Assembly: GCF_011397635.1 (NCBI RefSeq)
Contig: NC_064775.1
Coordinates: 19,326,954 to 19,390,953 of the forward strand
Length of the DNA stretch: 64,000 nt
DNA from: Epinephelus fuscoguttatus
Taxonomy: Eukaryota > Chordata > Actinopteri > Perciformes > Serranidae
Reading direction: 5' to 3'
The position numbers were made by a program, and so were the translations under genes. Shown here piece by piece: positions 44,189 through 55,396 of the stretch. Every line of letters starts with the position of its first letter. Positions within the stretch are counted from its first letter, which is position 1. Under the pieces are notes generated by a model, which saw only the letters and a program-made list of their open reading frames with translations, had not been told where the DNA came from and did no database searches.

Positions 44189-44802
44189 TCCTATTACTGC
44201 ATCTAGCTAACCCAGCCATTCTGGATGTCACTAACTCGGCTTCTTCTCCGGAGCCTTTGTGCTCCACTGTCTCTCAGATTAACTCATACCGCAGCGGTGC
44301 CTGGACAGCGTGACGTGTGTGGTTGTGCTGCTGCCGTGGTCCCGCCAGATGCCTCCTGCTGCTGCTGCCATCATTAGTCATTAGTCATACTTCTTCTGTT
44401 ATTATACACATATGATTATTGTCACACATGTATACTGCCAGGTATTAATACATACTTTCAACATATTGTACCGCAGTACACTCTCTCTCTCTCTCTCTCT
44501 CTCTGTCTCATTGTGTCATATGGATTACTGTTAATTTATTATGCTGATCTGTTCTGTACGACATCTATTGCACGTCTGTCCGTCCTGGAAGAGGGATCCC
44601 TCCTCAGTTGCTCTTCCTGAGGTTTCTACCGTTTTTTTTTTTCCCGTTAAAGGGGTTTTTTTGGGGAGTTTTTCCTTATCCGCTGTGAGGGTCTTAAGGA
44701 CAGAGGGATGTCGTATGCTGTAAAGCCCTGTGAGGCAAATTGTGATTTGTAATATTGGGCTTTATAAATAAAATTGATTGATTGATTGATTGATTGATTG
44801 AA
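44135..44802 (+). mobile_element. L2-type LINE 3' end inserted between exons 3 and 4 of copy C
   Basis: A (CT)n run, the TTCTGGATGTCACTAACTCG block, the TAGTCATACTTCTTCTG block, a second (CT)n run, GAGGGATCCCTCCTCAGTTG, and a tail of six ATTG units ending at 44,802. It has truncated exon 3 of copy C. Confidence 0.88.
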
Positions 44803-44875
44803 ACTTCAGCAATGACTGGTATAATGGCAAGAGCCACAGTCAATGCTTTTCCATACTTTCCATACCACCTTTAAA
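44803..44875 (-). pseudogene. slc5a7-like: slc5a7-like copy C, exon 3 remnant
   Basis: The minus strand holds YGKALTVALAIIPVIAEV-like sequence matching the second half of exon 3, bounded on its downstream side by the ATTG tail of the LINE inserted at 44,802. Confidence 0.75.
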
Positions 44876-45002
44876 TGGATGAAAAAGAGAGAGAATAACA
44901 CTGTTAGAATGGTCGGCCTCTCAGGATTAATTTGAGGTATTTTTTTATGTGCACAGTGTGGAATACAAGCTATATGGGATGTTTTGTGTTATCATAGGAA
45001 GG

Positions 45003-45460
45003 CGGGGTAAACAAAAAAAATATCTTAGATTTTGAGAATAAAGTCATAGATCTACAAGAATAAAGTCAGAGACCTACGAGAATAAAGTCAGAGATCTACA
45101 AGAAAAAAAATCACATATCTATGCAAATAAAGTTGGAAATCTAGGAGAATTAAGTGAAATATTCCAAGATTAAACTCGTAATTTTAGCAGAAAAAAAGTC
45201 ACAGATTAGGAACATAAAGTCAGGCAACATGGTATAAAAAGCGACAAAGCATGTACAAACAGTGTTGGGGGTGACACTCATATATATGTTTTAGTAGTAC
45301 CCTAGTAATATAATGTGTTACCAACAAGATTTCAGGTAATATTATTATATTTACAATGTCACATAATAATCTAATAATAATAAGTAATTTCGTAATATTT
45401 TGACTTTATTCTCGTAGGCATATGACTTTATTCTCTAAAACTAAGATTTTTTTTTCTTTA
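45003..45460. repeat. Palindromic element with GAGAATAAAGTC repeats
   Basis: Left part has about six imperfect copies of a roughly 28-nt unit (GAGAATAAAGTCAGAGATCT); the right part (45,395-45,455) has inverted GACTTTATTCTC copies, and ATCTTAGATTTT at the left mirrors AAAACTAAGAT at the right. Confidence 0.7.
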
Positions 45461-46080
45461 ACATGGCCCTAATCCTTCTTTGTACGACTGAGTACAATTT
45501 TGGAGAATACTTGTTGGATGCCCGCTTACGAAGTTTGGAACAGCTGCAGTTTGGTCAAGGTGGAAGCCAGTTGAGCTTCTCTGGGTTAAGTCGTTATACA
45601 GCATGACCACATCCTCATGTGTTGCCCTGTGATGCGTATTCAAACGAGGGAGCTCCCATGAGCGGGTGATCACAGGAAGAACAGTTTTTTTAAAAAAAAT
45701 CTGGGTGGGTAAATTTTCATTTTTATCAGCTTTTTTGAGAAGGCTCCAGAATCCATAGTGAATCCTGTGATTTACCCCATACTCTCTGTTTGCAGTGTAA
45801 TATCTGTTTACAGAACTTCATGTCTGTTTACTTCTTGTCAACTTTAATGTTACCTCTGCCTTGTTGAAGAAAAAAATTATTTCTGCACATTGGAGACAAA
45901 ATATCACAACAAGAGAATTCTATTGGAAGATCCATTCAGATCAAAGGCTAGCCAGTAATTAGAGTGCAGCTCTGTTAAACAGGGTTTTCTTATTTATTGA
46001 ACACTACTGAAATGATGTAAAGGTTCACTAATGTGCCGTCTTGACACATATGTGTCTGGAGACACGCCTCATGAAAAGAT
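45460..46080. other. Intron-like sequence shared with copy D flank
   Basis: No genes. From about 45,980 it is recognisably similar to 50,760-50,940, so copies C and D share intron as well as exon sequence. Confidence 0.5.
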
Positions 46081-46129
46081 AAAATTCCAAAGCATTACAT
46101 CGAGACTCTGACTTATTGAAGAGACTTAC

Positions 46130-46243
46130 CGATGACAAAGGAAACAAATACTTACAGAGGCAGAAGAGCCCAGATTAGACCCCTGGTGGGGTCATAAACT
46201 GACTCTGCAATTCCAATGATAAAGGCACCTCCGACCCAGGTGG
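46130..46243 (-). pseudogene. slc5a7-like: slc5a7-like copy C, exon 2 with nonsense mutation
   Basis: 114 nt with correct TGCAG acceptor and GTAAGT donor. [20 protein letters not shown] continues to ALLPL, then TAA. Confidence 0.88.
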
Positions 46244-46267
46244 CTGCAAGAGAAAAAATATATGCCC

Positions 46268-47192
46268 ACAGGGCTGTACGTTAACTTTTTTAGCCCATAG
46301 CACTGGTGCTACAGAGGGTGATAATTTTGTAGCACAGGCCAGAAAGTTTGTAGCACCTGTCACGATAACAAATTTTGCTGAGTGATTAATTGAGTCAGAA
46401 ATTATTGTGCTTTTAAGACCATTTTTATTATTGCTGTAATTTTGCTGTTTTTAGACCATTTTTTTAAAATTATGTAATGATAATAAAGGCATGAGGACGC
46501 AAGTACACCATTTTAAAGAGAAATAAACATTTATTTAACAAGAATATTTACGAATGCAAAAAAGAAAATTTAAATATTCGAAATAAATAAAGAAAGACCT
46601 TATAAATACAAAACAATAGACTGTCAGTCTCTCACTCTCATGTGTGCAGTTAAGTTGGTCATATTTGCTCTTTTTGTTGAAATGGTTGTAGAACAAACCT
46701 GGCACACCGGTCGTCCAAATTACTGGGCTCCCCTCTGTCATTGGTTTAAATCCAAAACACTCCCACACAGGGGACATGGTATTTGGTTTAGGAACAAGTT
46801 GCATGTGTTTCTCTTACACTCAACTCTCTGTTTTCTTCTCCGCCTCATCTCCCCCTCACGAAGATCGCACTGTGTGTGTGTGTGTGTGTGTGCGTGTGTG
46901 TGTGTCGCCCATAGCCCCGCCTCCCCCACAGATAAAGACACTCAATGACAAGAACTTTCCCTCCGTTCATTACGATAATAAACCAACTCACCTGGCTGCC
47001 AGACGATGCACGGCAGTGAACACTCTCGTCGTCTTGTGAAAGAACGAGAAAAAAACAGACCATACACACACAAGTGGCTCGCAAGCAGTCTGTTGCACGC
47101 GTGCTACTAGGCAAATAAATTCATTGCACGAACTTTTTTTTTTCATCGCACATGCGACATATATGTCGCACTGTACAGCCTGGCACATAAAT
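46268..47192. mobile_element. Probable hAT-like element
   Basis: Ends CAGGGCTGTACG (46,268) and CACTGTACAGCCTG (ending about 47,192) are inverted relatives. The interior has TAGCACAGGCCAGAAAGTTT and a (TG)n run at 46,870-46,900. No clear 8-bp duplication was found. No coding capacity. Confidence 0.5.
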
Positions 47193-47559
47193 GCAAGTAA
47201 AAACAGCCAGCGGACCGGCAGACCCTGCGCAGACATGCCCCAATAAAACTTCCATCCAGATTCTATCAGCCTCAATGACTACCCACTACCCAAACCCACT
47301 CCTGACCCCCCACCCACCCTTGCCTTGCTGAACATTTCCTGGAAGTTGTGGAATTCAGGGGGCATTTTTTTTACCTTCTTTTTATTTTGCTGTTCCTAAA
47401 ACAGAGCACTCCAACAGATGTTTAGTATCAGTTTCATCTCATCTCATATGATAATCTGAATATGCAGACAAACTAGAGTCACAAGTGTTATGCGACATTT
47501 GGCTTTTAAATGTTAAAAACAATTTCATCTAACCTATCTTTCTCTGTGCATCACCAATC

Positions 47560-49195
47560 CGCTCCCTCCGCCAAGGACAAGAGACAAGAAGAACCAAAAT
47601 GAACGGGAGATAAAACTCAACATGAAGGACAGCCAGCACAGCCCCCAGTTGAAGTGAGCTTGAATGAAGAGAGACGTCAGAGCGAACAGGAAGAGGATAC
47701 TATATCCCCAACACCAAAAAGTGCCTGCGAGGATCCACTTTCTTCAACCAAACCCCCCGCCCCCACCCAGGTCTCCATCCACCGTGGGTATGTTGTCCCC
47801 CTCCTCCCTTCTCTTAGATTTCACTGACCAGATCAACAAGCTTGTCACCGCTGGGACTCAACTTACCCCCGCCCTACCCTATTTTTCTCTCCCCTCATTT
47901 CCCCGCGACCCCCATGGCCATCTCTAAAATCAAAACGACCACCACCCCCACCCCTTCCACATCATCATCAGACTCATTTTCAGCCTCCTCAAGCTGATAA
48001 AAGCTCAGCACACTCAATTGTTTCTGTCCCCAACTGATGTGTTCTGGGTCCAGGCTCCAAAGATGTCACTCCTGACTGTTCCCAGGAAAAGTCAGGGCCC
48101 AATGTACTGGAAGCCTCTTCAGTTCATGTCATGATGAGTAATAGAAAAAGAATGTCTAAATTACCAAGAAACAGGGTCATGTCAAATTTAACATTCATTC
48201 CATGTCAGCTGCAGTCAGTTCACAGTTGTAAAGATAATGCTTTTAACACATCAAATCTAGCATTGTTAAATGTCAAATCATTAGCAGGGAAACAGTTTTT
48301 AATCAATGATTTTATTATCAAGCATAACCATGATTTTATGTATTTAACTGAAACTTGGTTAGGCCAAGATAACAGTGCAACAGTTCTTATTGAATCAACA
48401 CCTCCCAACTTTAGTTTCATGAGTGAAGCTAGAGTGGATAAGAAAGGAGGTGGAGTCGCCATTTTGTTTAATGAAACGTTCCAATGCAAGAAAACATTGT
48501 ATGGAAATTTTGACTCTTTTGAATATGTTCCTGCTCAGTTTAGATCCTCCTGCTGAGCAATAATATTAACTATCTACAGGCCTCCAAAATATAACACACA
48601 GTTTTTTGATGAGTTTTCCAAACTACTCTGTATTATCTGCATTGATTTTGACTGGTTTGTTTTAGTGAGTGATTTTAATATTCACATTGATAATGTGAAA
48701 GGTGAATGTGCAAAAGAACTCTATTCTTGATAACTCTGGACTCTCTCAACATGTAACAGATTCAACACATACTGTAACAAGGGGCATATATTAGATCTAA
48801 TTATTTCCAAAGGTCTAAACATTACTGATGTTGTGGTGAGTGATGTTGCTCTCTCTGATCACTACTGTGTTCTGTTTAAAATGACTATCCCTGCTAGCAT
48901 TAGCAAAGGTGAGACAGACGTGATCTGTCTGCTGAAAACATTGTTTACTACAGCTTTCCTGTGAAGCTTCTTTTAATCACTATAACTTTTAGCTCTTCCA
49001 TCTGCTTATTTCATTGTTTTTTAAATTGCACTTTAACTGTTTATTAATATGATGCTTTTCTATTTAATTCCAATGTTTTTAATGTAATGTTTAAATTTCA
49101 GTGTTTGTTTTGTAATGTATTTCTCTGCTTCTGTAAAGCACTCTGAATTGCCTTGTGTACAAATGGTGCTATTCAAATAAATTTGCCTTGCCTTG
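47560..49195 (+). mobile_element. L2/Rex-type LINE, internally deleted (endonuclease + 3' end)
   Basis: Upstream of 48,120 there is proline-rich, possibly ORF1-like sequence. From 48,131 an APE endonuclease reads SNLALLNVKSLAGKQFLIND, DFMYLTETWLGQDNSATVLI, KKGGGVAILF, IYRPPKYNTQFFDEFSKLL and SDVALSDHYCVLFKM, with a stop at 48,556 and frameshifts. It then joins directly to a 3' end finishing AAATAAATTTGCCTTGCCTT (49,175-49,195). The whole RT is missing. Confidence 0.75.
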
Positions 49196-49199
49196 CATA

Positions 49200-50080
49200 T
49201 TAAATTAAAAATAAAGAAAGGTTCTTCTGTAAGCTGCTAAAAGCATGACAGAAACCCTTTATAATGTATTTAAACCATCTATGCTGCACTGATTTATGTA
49301 GATTTTGATTAGTGGTGAGACTACACTTTGATTCCATCGCTGCAGCTCAGAATAACATGAGAACCTGTGCGATGGTAACTGGATATACAAACGAGGTTTG
49401 TCTTTTAATGTATGTAATAAAATAATTAATTCAATTTAAATGCTTTGTAAATTGATTTTTTGGGATAAAGGGGCAGATTAAATAAGATTATTCTTCTTTC
49501 TGCTCCCTTTCATTCAGATTAGGGAATGTTGTGTTTATATTGTATTGTTTTTTTTTTCTTTTTTTCAATTAATGAAATAATAATAATAATAATAATAATA
49601 AAATAATCAACACACTGTTAATTGGCTCCTGTGATGAGACATGCAACATTTCAGTCAGATAGACCTCATTAATCATTTAACTACTTATTTCACTCTACCT
49701 CAGTAGCAGAAACAGTCTGACATCACTTTTAAGTTTTGTTTTGCAAAATATTCAGAGTAGTTCCTTCATTTTCCAACTATATTTAAGCAATATCACACAA
49801 GAGGGAGTGATGTTATACTCGTATATTGTCATGGCTGTGATTTGGTCATAGGCACTAGGCTGCAGGCGGCCGCAGGCCGTTAAAGACGTGGCAAGTGTAC
49901 AGTCCATAAATGTGCCAGAGGTTGCATCTGATTGCTAAGCAACCATAACAAGTACTCTAAATTGCAGTTACAATTTACATCCATGTGTGTGAAAACACGG
50001 ATGCAGCACAGAAGATCTACACAGTCAGCACAGTTTTAAGATTAGTAATACCAATTCAGTATCTGACCAAATGTCTCCCC
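49200..50080. other. No gene seen
   Basis: AT-rich sequence with an (AAT)n run at 49,575-49,602 and a GC-rich GCAGGCGGCCGCAGGCCG word near 49,862. No coding signal. Confidence 0.45.
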
Positions 50081-50084
50081 TTCT

Positions 50085-50515
50085 GTTCCCGAGTTATGAA
50101 GTTGAATAATGGCCAGAAATGTATACAGAACATTATGTCGAAGTGAAGCTGAAACCTTTGACCCTTTGACCATTTGAGTTATGGCAAAAAACATGTTTTA
50201 TGAGATTACCATGACCTTGACTTTTGACTGTCAATGTTTAATTAGTTCACCTTTGAGTTCAAATGGATTTTTGTGCCAAATGTGAGGAAAATCCCTCAAG
50301 GCATTGTTGAGATATCATAATTACGAGCATGACACAGATGACAAGGTCACAGTGACCTCTGACTTTTGAATACCAAAATCTAATCTGTTCAGCATTGAGT
50401 CCAAGGGAACTTTTGTCCCACATTTGAAGAAACTCCCTCAAGGCATTCTTAAGATATAGCTTTCATGAGAATGACTTTTCACTTTTGACCAGGATCACAG
50501 GATCAAAGATTGCTC
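50085..50515. repeat. Tandem ~120-bp repeat rich in TGACCTTGA-type words
   Basis: Three to four diverged units share CCCTCAAGGCATT(G/C)TT(G/A)AGATAT, GAC(C/T)TTTGAC and TTTTTGTGCCAAAT-type blocks. I recognise this as a widespread fish repeat. It contains several TGACCT/AGGTCA-like half sites; function unknown. Confidence 0.65.
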
Positions 50516-50945
50516 TATCACAGTTGGTATGATGCCACTGCAAGATAGTCTCGGGTTGGTGGTGTCATCTCCAGTCACTCCACGACTTTATTGGTTTAAA
50601 GGCTTTTTTGTTTTAAATTCACTCAACAGTTTCCTGTCTAACAGGGTGTGTATGAGAGTGTGAACAGAATGTTATTTTGAGATAAAGCCAACTTTGCACT
50701 ATGAATCTCAACAACCATCACCACAAGCTGCTTACATGGTCAGAAAAGTGCACCTCAGGCACACAGGTTTTCTTATTCATTTAAACAGCATAAAGGCTCA
50801 ATAATGTCCCTGACCTGATGCATATGCATCTGACATTGTAAATTTTAAAGAGAATGTGACATTTTACAGACACATCTCTTGAAAAACAAGATTAAAGTTC
50901 AAAGCATTATAATGAGATTCTGATTTATATTGAAGAGAGACTTAC

Positions 50946-51030
50946 TGATGACAAAGCAAACAGATAGTTGCAGAGGCAGATGAGTCTAGATCAGACCCCT
51001 GGTGGGGTCACAAACTGACAACCCAAGTAG
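50946..51030 (-). pseudogene. slc5a7-like: slc5a7-like copy D, lone exon 2 relic
   Basis: 85 nt instead of 114: a 29-nt deletion removes the GGAFIIGIAE region and shifts the frame, and in the original frame the tryptophan of LIWAL is TAG. The acceptor (TGCAG) and donor (GTAAG) are still recognisable. No other exons of this copy were found nearby. Confidence 0.8.
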
Positions 51031-51529
51031 CTGCATTAGGGTTTTGTGATGAATGTGGGGTGTTGAGGAAAATGTACAGTACATGCACTTAAAAGGTTAT
51101 GATTTTAAAAATGCCCCAACAATTTGGAAAAGTAAGATTATTTTTGACATGAATATGGATACATCAACTTGTTTCTGAACAGTTAACCAAAACCTCTTTA
51201 CTATAATATATAAATATGTTTACATCAACTGTATTGCAAAAAAAGAGGAGAGATTATATAGCAGGGGTGTCAAACTCATTTTCACCAAGGGCCACATCAG
51301 CATAATGGCTGCCCTCAAAGGGCCAGATGTAACTTATAAATGTAACTAAATGTAACCAAATGTAATGTAAAATAAATGTAACTACTCCTTAATGTTAAAT
51401 AACTCTGAATTTATTACTTATTCAAGTTACAAATATTACAGTTGCATAGAAAAAAATATGTTTGCTTGTTGCTCTGTTATAACATAAATCCTTTTAATTT
51501 GTCAGCTTATGAAACCCACATAACTCCAT

Positions 51530-51596
51530 CAATCAAGGATCAAACTATCCAAGTGAATAAACTTTATTCACTTGGATAGTTTGATCCTTGATTGAA
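51530..51596. repeat. 67-bp near-perfect palindrome, copy 1
   Basis: Arms of about 33 bp (TCAATCAAGGATCAAACTAT onward) are exact complements around a one-base centre. It replaces the deleted interior of the hAT. The same palindrome is at 52,754-52,820. Confidence 0.92.
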
Positions 51597-51847
51597 CACA
51601 AAAGACATACCGGCCATTCTCCTTGAAGCTCAAACATGTATTCGCCTTCCCATCTTTCTTGAAACAGCCTTCCATCTGCATCAACTTTTCTCTTCCTGGA
51701 CATTTTGGGATCATTATTTGTATTTCTCAATTCCACTTGTTGGATAAATCGCATTGATGTGGAAACACTGCCGTCTAGTGGCGGGAAGCCGGCACTTCGC
51801 GGGTAATATAATCGACATGCATTGTGGGAAATGTAGTTTTTGGTCAA
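51545..51847 (-). pseudogene. hAT transposase N-terminal fragment, copy 1
   Basis: The minus-strand frame contains MSRKRKVDADGRLFQERWEG and EYMFELQGEWPVCLLC, the typical start and first half of the BED zinc finger of GTF2IRD2-like hAT transposases. The true start is probably that internal Met (about 51,702). The frame runs out in the palindrome; everything after the first CxxC pair is deleted. Confidence 0.8.
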
Positions 51848-51963
51848 ACCACGCTTTTGACCTATTTATTTTTAGACAATCAGACCTTTTAAGCTCTCGC
51901 GGGCCACATAAAATGACGTGGCGGGCCACATTTGGCCCGCGGGCCTTGAGTTTGACACATATG

Positions 51964-52386
51964 TTTTAACAGGATAAAGTGGTGTTGTGTTGGTGCCATA
52001 AAATAACGTAACTCACTCACTCTGAGGTGGTCTGTCAGAGCTAGATCAAATGAATGATTCATTATTGTTATTCAAACCTAATTTTTAAACAAGTAATATT
52101 CACACTGGTTTAAATAAAAAAATAAAAAAAAAAGATTTCCCATCTTCGTTGAGAAACAGTTTTGTGTGAAAGGAATTAAAAGCCTGTCCCAAATACAGGC
52201 CTGTTGAGTTCAGTGGTTTAAGCTTATAACAGCCTGAACTATTTAATAATAAGTTTTACAGTAACTAAAGCTGTCAGATAAATGTAGTGTTGAGTAGAAT
52301 TAGACAGTGTCATGTGAAGAAAAGACTCCGATCTGTATTTACAGTGACATTACACCACTGCTAATGCTAATGCTAATGCTATATAA
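51964..52386. other. Inverted spacer between the two hAT copies (left half of repeat X)
   Basis: Reads as the reverse complement of the left half of repeat X (from TTTTAACAGGATAAAGTGGT to AGTTTTACAGTAAC at about 52,265), then unique sequence and (GCTAAT)n ending CTATATAA. The right half of X at 53,054-53,530 is in forward orientation. Confidence 0.82.
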
Positions 52387-52502
52387 CATATGTGTCAAAT
52401 TCAAGGCCCACGGGCCAAATGTGGCCCGCCACGTCATTTTATGTGGCCTGCGAGAGCTTAAAAGGTCTGATTGTCTAAAAATAAATAGGTCAAAAGCGTG
52501 GT

Positions 52503-52805
52503 TTGACCAAAAACTACATTTCCCACAATGCATGTCGATTATATTACCCGCGAAGTGCCGGCTTCCCGCCACTAGACGGCAGTGTTTCCACATCAATGCG
52601 ATTTATCCAACAAGTGGAATTGAGAAATACAAATAATGATCCCAAAATGTCCAGGAAGAGAAAAGTTGATGCAGATGGAAGGCTGTTTCAAGAAAGATGG
52701 GAAGGCGAATACATGTTTGAGCTTCAAGGAGAATGGCCGGTATGTCTTTTGTGTTCAATCAAGGATCAAACTATCCAAGTGAATAAAGTTTATTCACTTG
52801 GATAG
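52503..52805 (+). pseudogene. hAT transposase N-terminal fragment, copy 2
   Basis: The translation is identical to copy 1 over 100 residues, including MSRKRKVDADGRLFQERW and PVCLLC, and ends in the palindrome. The identity suggests recent duplication or gene conversion between the arms. Confidence 0.8.
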
Positions 52806-52820
52806 TTTGATCCTTGATTG
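52754..52820. repeat. 67-bp near-perfect palindrome, copy 2
   Basis: Same palindrome as at 51,530-51,596. Confidence 0.92.
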
Positions 52821-53053
52821 ATGGAGTTATGTGGGTTTCATAAGCTGACAAATTAAAAGGATTTATGTTATAACAGAGCAACAAGCAAACATATTTTTTT
52901 CTATGCAACTGTAATATTTGTAACTTGAATAAGTAATAAATTCAGAGTTATTTAACATTAAGGAGTAGTTACATTTATAAGTTACATCTGGCCCTTTGAG
53001 GGCAGCCATTATGCTGATGTGGCCCTTGGTGAAAATGAGTTTGACACCCCTGT

Positions 53054-53530
53054 GTTAAAACAACACTCACAACTTGGATTGAATATTATGAAAACCTCTT
53101 CTGATACTTTATGGCCACTTCAGCTGTTGGGAATCACCACTTTTTTTCCCATCTGTCTTCTTTACCAAGTCGGTAAATCTCAATGAATTACTGTCTTCTT
53201 CGGTGCGCATATTGTAGTTTCAGTGAAATGAACTGAACGATTAAATTGTGGAGAATCTAACCAAGCTAACAATGTGAAGCATCTCTATACTGACGAAAGT
53301 TTAAACACTTATATCTATGTGCCGTCAAAGCAGCTGACTAACCTTAGTTAAAGTGGGTAGCAAAAAACCTGTTTTATACATCCAAACAACTTCTATAAAA
53401 ATCAACTGCTTGGCAACCAGACCAGGCTTCTAATTGAGACAGGGGTTTATTTGTCAAAATGTGTAGCCACACCAGGCTAGTAAGAGGTACTGGGCGTTTT
53501 ATTGGGTTGGTTAAGTTTTACAGTACTTAA
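53054..53530 (+). mobile_element. Repeat 'X' right half (copy 3, interrupted by hAT copy 2)
   Basis: From TGTTAAAACAACACTCACAA to GGCAACCAGACCAGGC, AATGTGTAGCCACACCAGGC and the terminal AAGTTTTACAGTA (about 53,510-53,525). It continues, out of place, from the inverted left half at 51,964-52,270. Confidence 0.75.
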
Positions 53531-53539
53531 CAATTTAAG

Positions 53540-54290
53540 ATTTTTACACACTAAACATGTACAGTATAGCTGTGGACGAAACAAACGATGTAAATGTGTT
53601 TCTTTGGACTCTGATGACACCATTTTTCACTCTTTTCAATATTTTTACAAACCTAATTATCAATTGAGGAAATATTGAGCACATTAAATACATAATGAAG
53701 ATAGTCATTAGTTAATAGTTAAAAATGAGCTCCATCTTCAAACGACAACACTCAAATATTATATTTTCCACAACATCATGTGCAATATTATTCTTCAATA
53801 TCATGTTCACTTGTTAATGTAGAGCAATATTATTTTCTCAGTCATAGGCAATACTACTACTACTCGTTGTTATGTCATATTCAATATAGCATTCAGGGCC
53901 AGCTCTAGCTCATTGGCTGCCCTAGGCGATACTGAGAAAGACCTATATTTGGGACCCAACCCAAACCCGATTCTGATTAAAACTTAAATATCAAAGATGA
54001 CAGGGAATGCATACCTCTATACTTGGCTTTCTTCTCCCCTACTCCTCTTTCCTCCGTTTTCGCCCCTGTACACCTGATGGTTTGGACCTTTTCATTTTCA
54101 GAATTGACCTGTGACCTGGATAGCTGCTTGATCGCAAACAGCCTCCCAAGTTGCAACATCGCAACATCAACGTGAGTCAACATATCAACATGTGGCTGCA
54201 GCCTGGAGCCTCTTATACCATGACCTCTCCTATTGTATTTTAGGAATACTGGTAGAAAAGTTGTTTTAAACATAGTATTGAATCCTCTTT
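53540..54290. other. No gene seen
   Basis: Unassigned sequence; the word CAGGGCCAGCTCTAGC near 53,895 looks like a hAT end, but no partner end was found. Confidence 0.4.
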
Positions 54291-54299
54291 GATGTACTG

Positions 54300-54420
54300 T
54301 TGCTTTGTGTTGTCTTTACATGTTGTCCTTTCTTAAAATCATTTTATTTTCTTTTTTATGTAAAGCTCATTTTGTCTGAAATATGCTATACAAATAAACT
54401 TGCCTTGCCTTGCCTCAGTG
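54300..54420 (+). mobile_element. LINE 3' tail (TTGCC repeat type)
   Basis: TGCTATACAAATAAACTTGC followed by CTTGCCTTGCC at about 54,386-54,416 is the same 3' end type as at 49,160-49,195. Confidence 0.65.
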
Positions 54421-54872
54421 TTATTGTGTGTCTCAGCTTGCAGGCTCTGTGGATATCTGCCTGGCACTGCTGCTTGTCTTCTGTATATGTGTTAGTTGAC
54501 ACACATGTATGCACACGTACATGCATGCACAGTCACACTACAGGATAAGCAATTGTAACAATTTCCCCGTGATGAGTGACCCTGACTGTGGGAAACCACT
54601 GGTTGTTCTGTTGTTACTGGTTGTGAATTGTTAAATTGTTGTTACTGTACTTAGTGTTACCGTAATTTGAAGCATTCTCTGGCACAATAATTTCCTTTGG
54701 GATAAACAAAGTTATATTGAATTGAATTGAAACCCAGCTTTTACATTAATGTGTGAGTAATAATAATCTAATGATGCAGTGGTACAGTGAAAGTGGACAT
54801 TTTTCCAGTGCAGTACTTTTACTTTTAATACTTTAAGTGCATTTACATACTTTTAATTGAGGAAAATCTTCA

Positions 54873-55396
54873 TTGCAGGACTTTAACTTGTAACAGAGCA
54901 TTCTTACAGTGTAGTATTCTTACTTTTACTGGAGTAGGGATATAAATTTTCTCCTGCTCCAAGCCCTGTCTGAACTGTGACGCTGAAACACTCACCTGAC
55001 ATACTTGTTGTGGGAGAGCAGTCAGCGATGATTAAAGTATGTAAAAGCCAAAAAACACAAGCACAGTAGAGAAGGTAGGTGCTTCTCAAAGTCAAGGAAG
55101 GATCCTTAAATAGCTGAATTTCAAGGAGGCTATGTCATCAAATCCTGCCGAAGGACTGTTCCAATATCAAGGATCCTTCAAATTCTACTGAGGACAGAGT
55201 CCTTCTTTCAAAGATGCATGTGGGTTACTCAAATTTAAAACATGAATTTTCCTTACATTGGACAAACAATTTGTGGACTGTGAAAATTAGATGTTTTTCT
55301 CCTATCTTGGTAAGAGTTGGACAACTCGTAATTTTTCTGTAAAAGAAGAGCAACAACTGGAATACACTGGTGAATCCCAGTGACAACAACAGAGTT
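54873..55396. repeat. Duplicated block X-Y, first copy (lacks Z)
   Basis: X (54,873-55,070) and Y (55,071-55,396) are repeated, by eye without mismatch, as X at 55,395-55,592 and Y at 55,787-56,112. The first copy lacks the 194-bp segment Z. Confidence 0.93.

Larger units (their letters stand above)
43443..46243 (-). pseudogene. slc5a7-like: slc5a7-like copy C, exons 5-4-3-2 only
   Basis: In gene order: exon 2 (46,243-46,130), a scrap of exon 3 (about 44,875-44,803), exon 4 (about 44,050-43,929) and exon 5 (43,586-43,443). Exon 2 has an in-frame TAA at 46,154-46,152 where copy A has CAA, just before the donor. Exon 3 has a disturbed start and is cut by an L2-type LINE 3' end. Exons 4 and 5 retain GT donors, and exon 5 its AG acceptor. 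No exon 1, 6, 7 or 8 was found between here and copy A. It cannot encode a transporter. Confidence 0.85.
51262..51963 (-). mobile_element. hAT (GTF2IRD2/Charlie-like) internally deleted element, copy 1
   Basis: Ends CAGGGGTGTCAAACTC and GAGTTTGACACATATG. The left flank is TTATATAG and the right flank TTTTAACA, which do not match each other but match, in reverse complement, the flanks of copy 2. The interior keeps only the transposase N-terminus and a 67-bp palindrome. Oriented opposite to copy 2. Confidence 0.9.
52387..53053 (+). mobile_element. hAT (GTF2IRD2/Charlie-like) internally deleted element, copy 2
   Basis: Begins CATATGTGTCAAATTCAAGG and ends GAGTTTGACACCCCTG. Left flank CTATATAA, right flank TGTTAAAA. 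Nearly identical to copy 1 by eye, minus about 35 bp near one end. Confidence 0.9.

Noticed and set aside
51845..51847. Start of the hAT frame at the first Met (minus strand)
   Set aside because: The upstream 48 codons look like 5' UTR; the family start MSRKRKVD is internal, so the upstream Met is probably not used.
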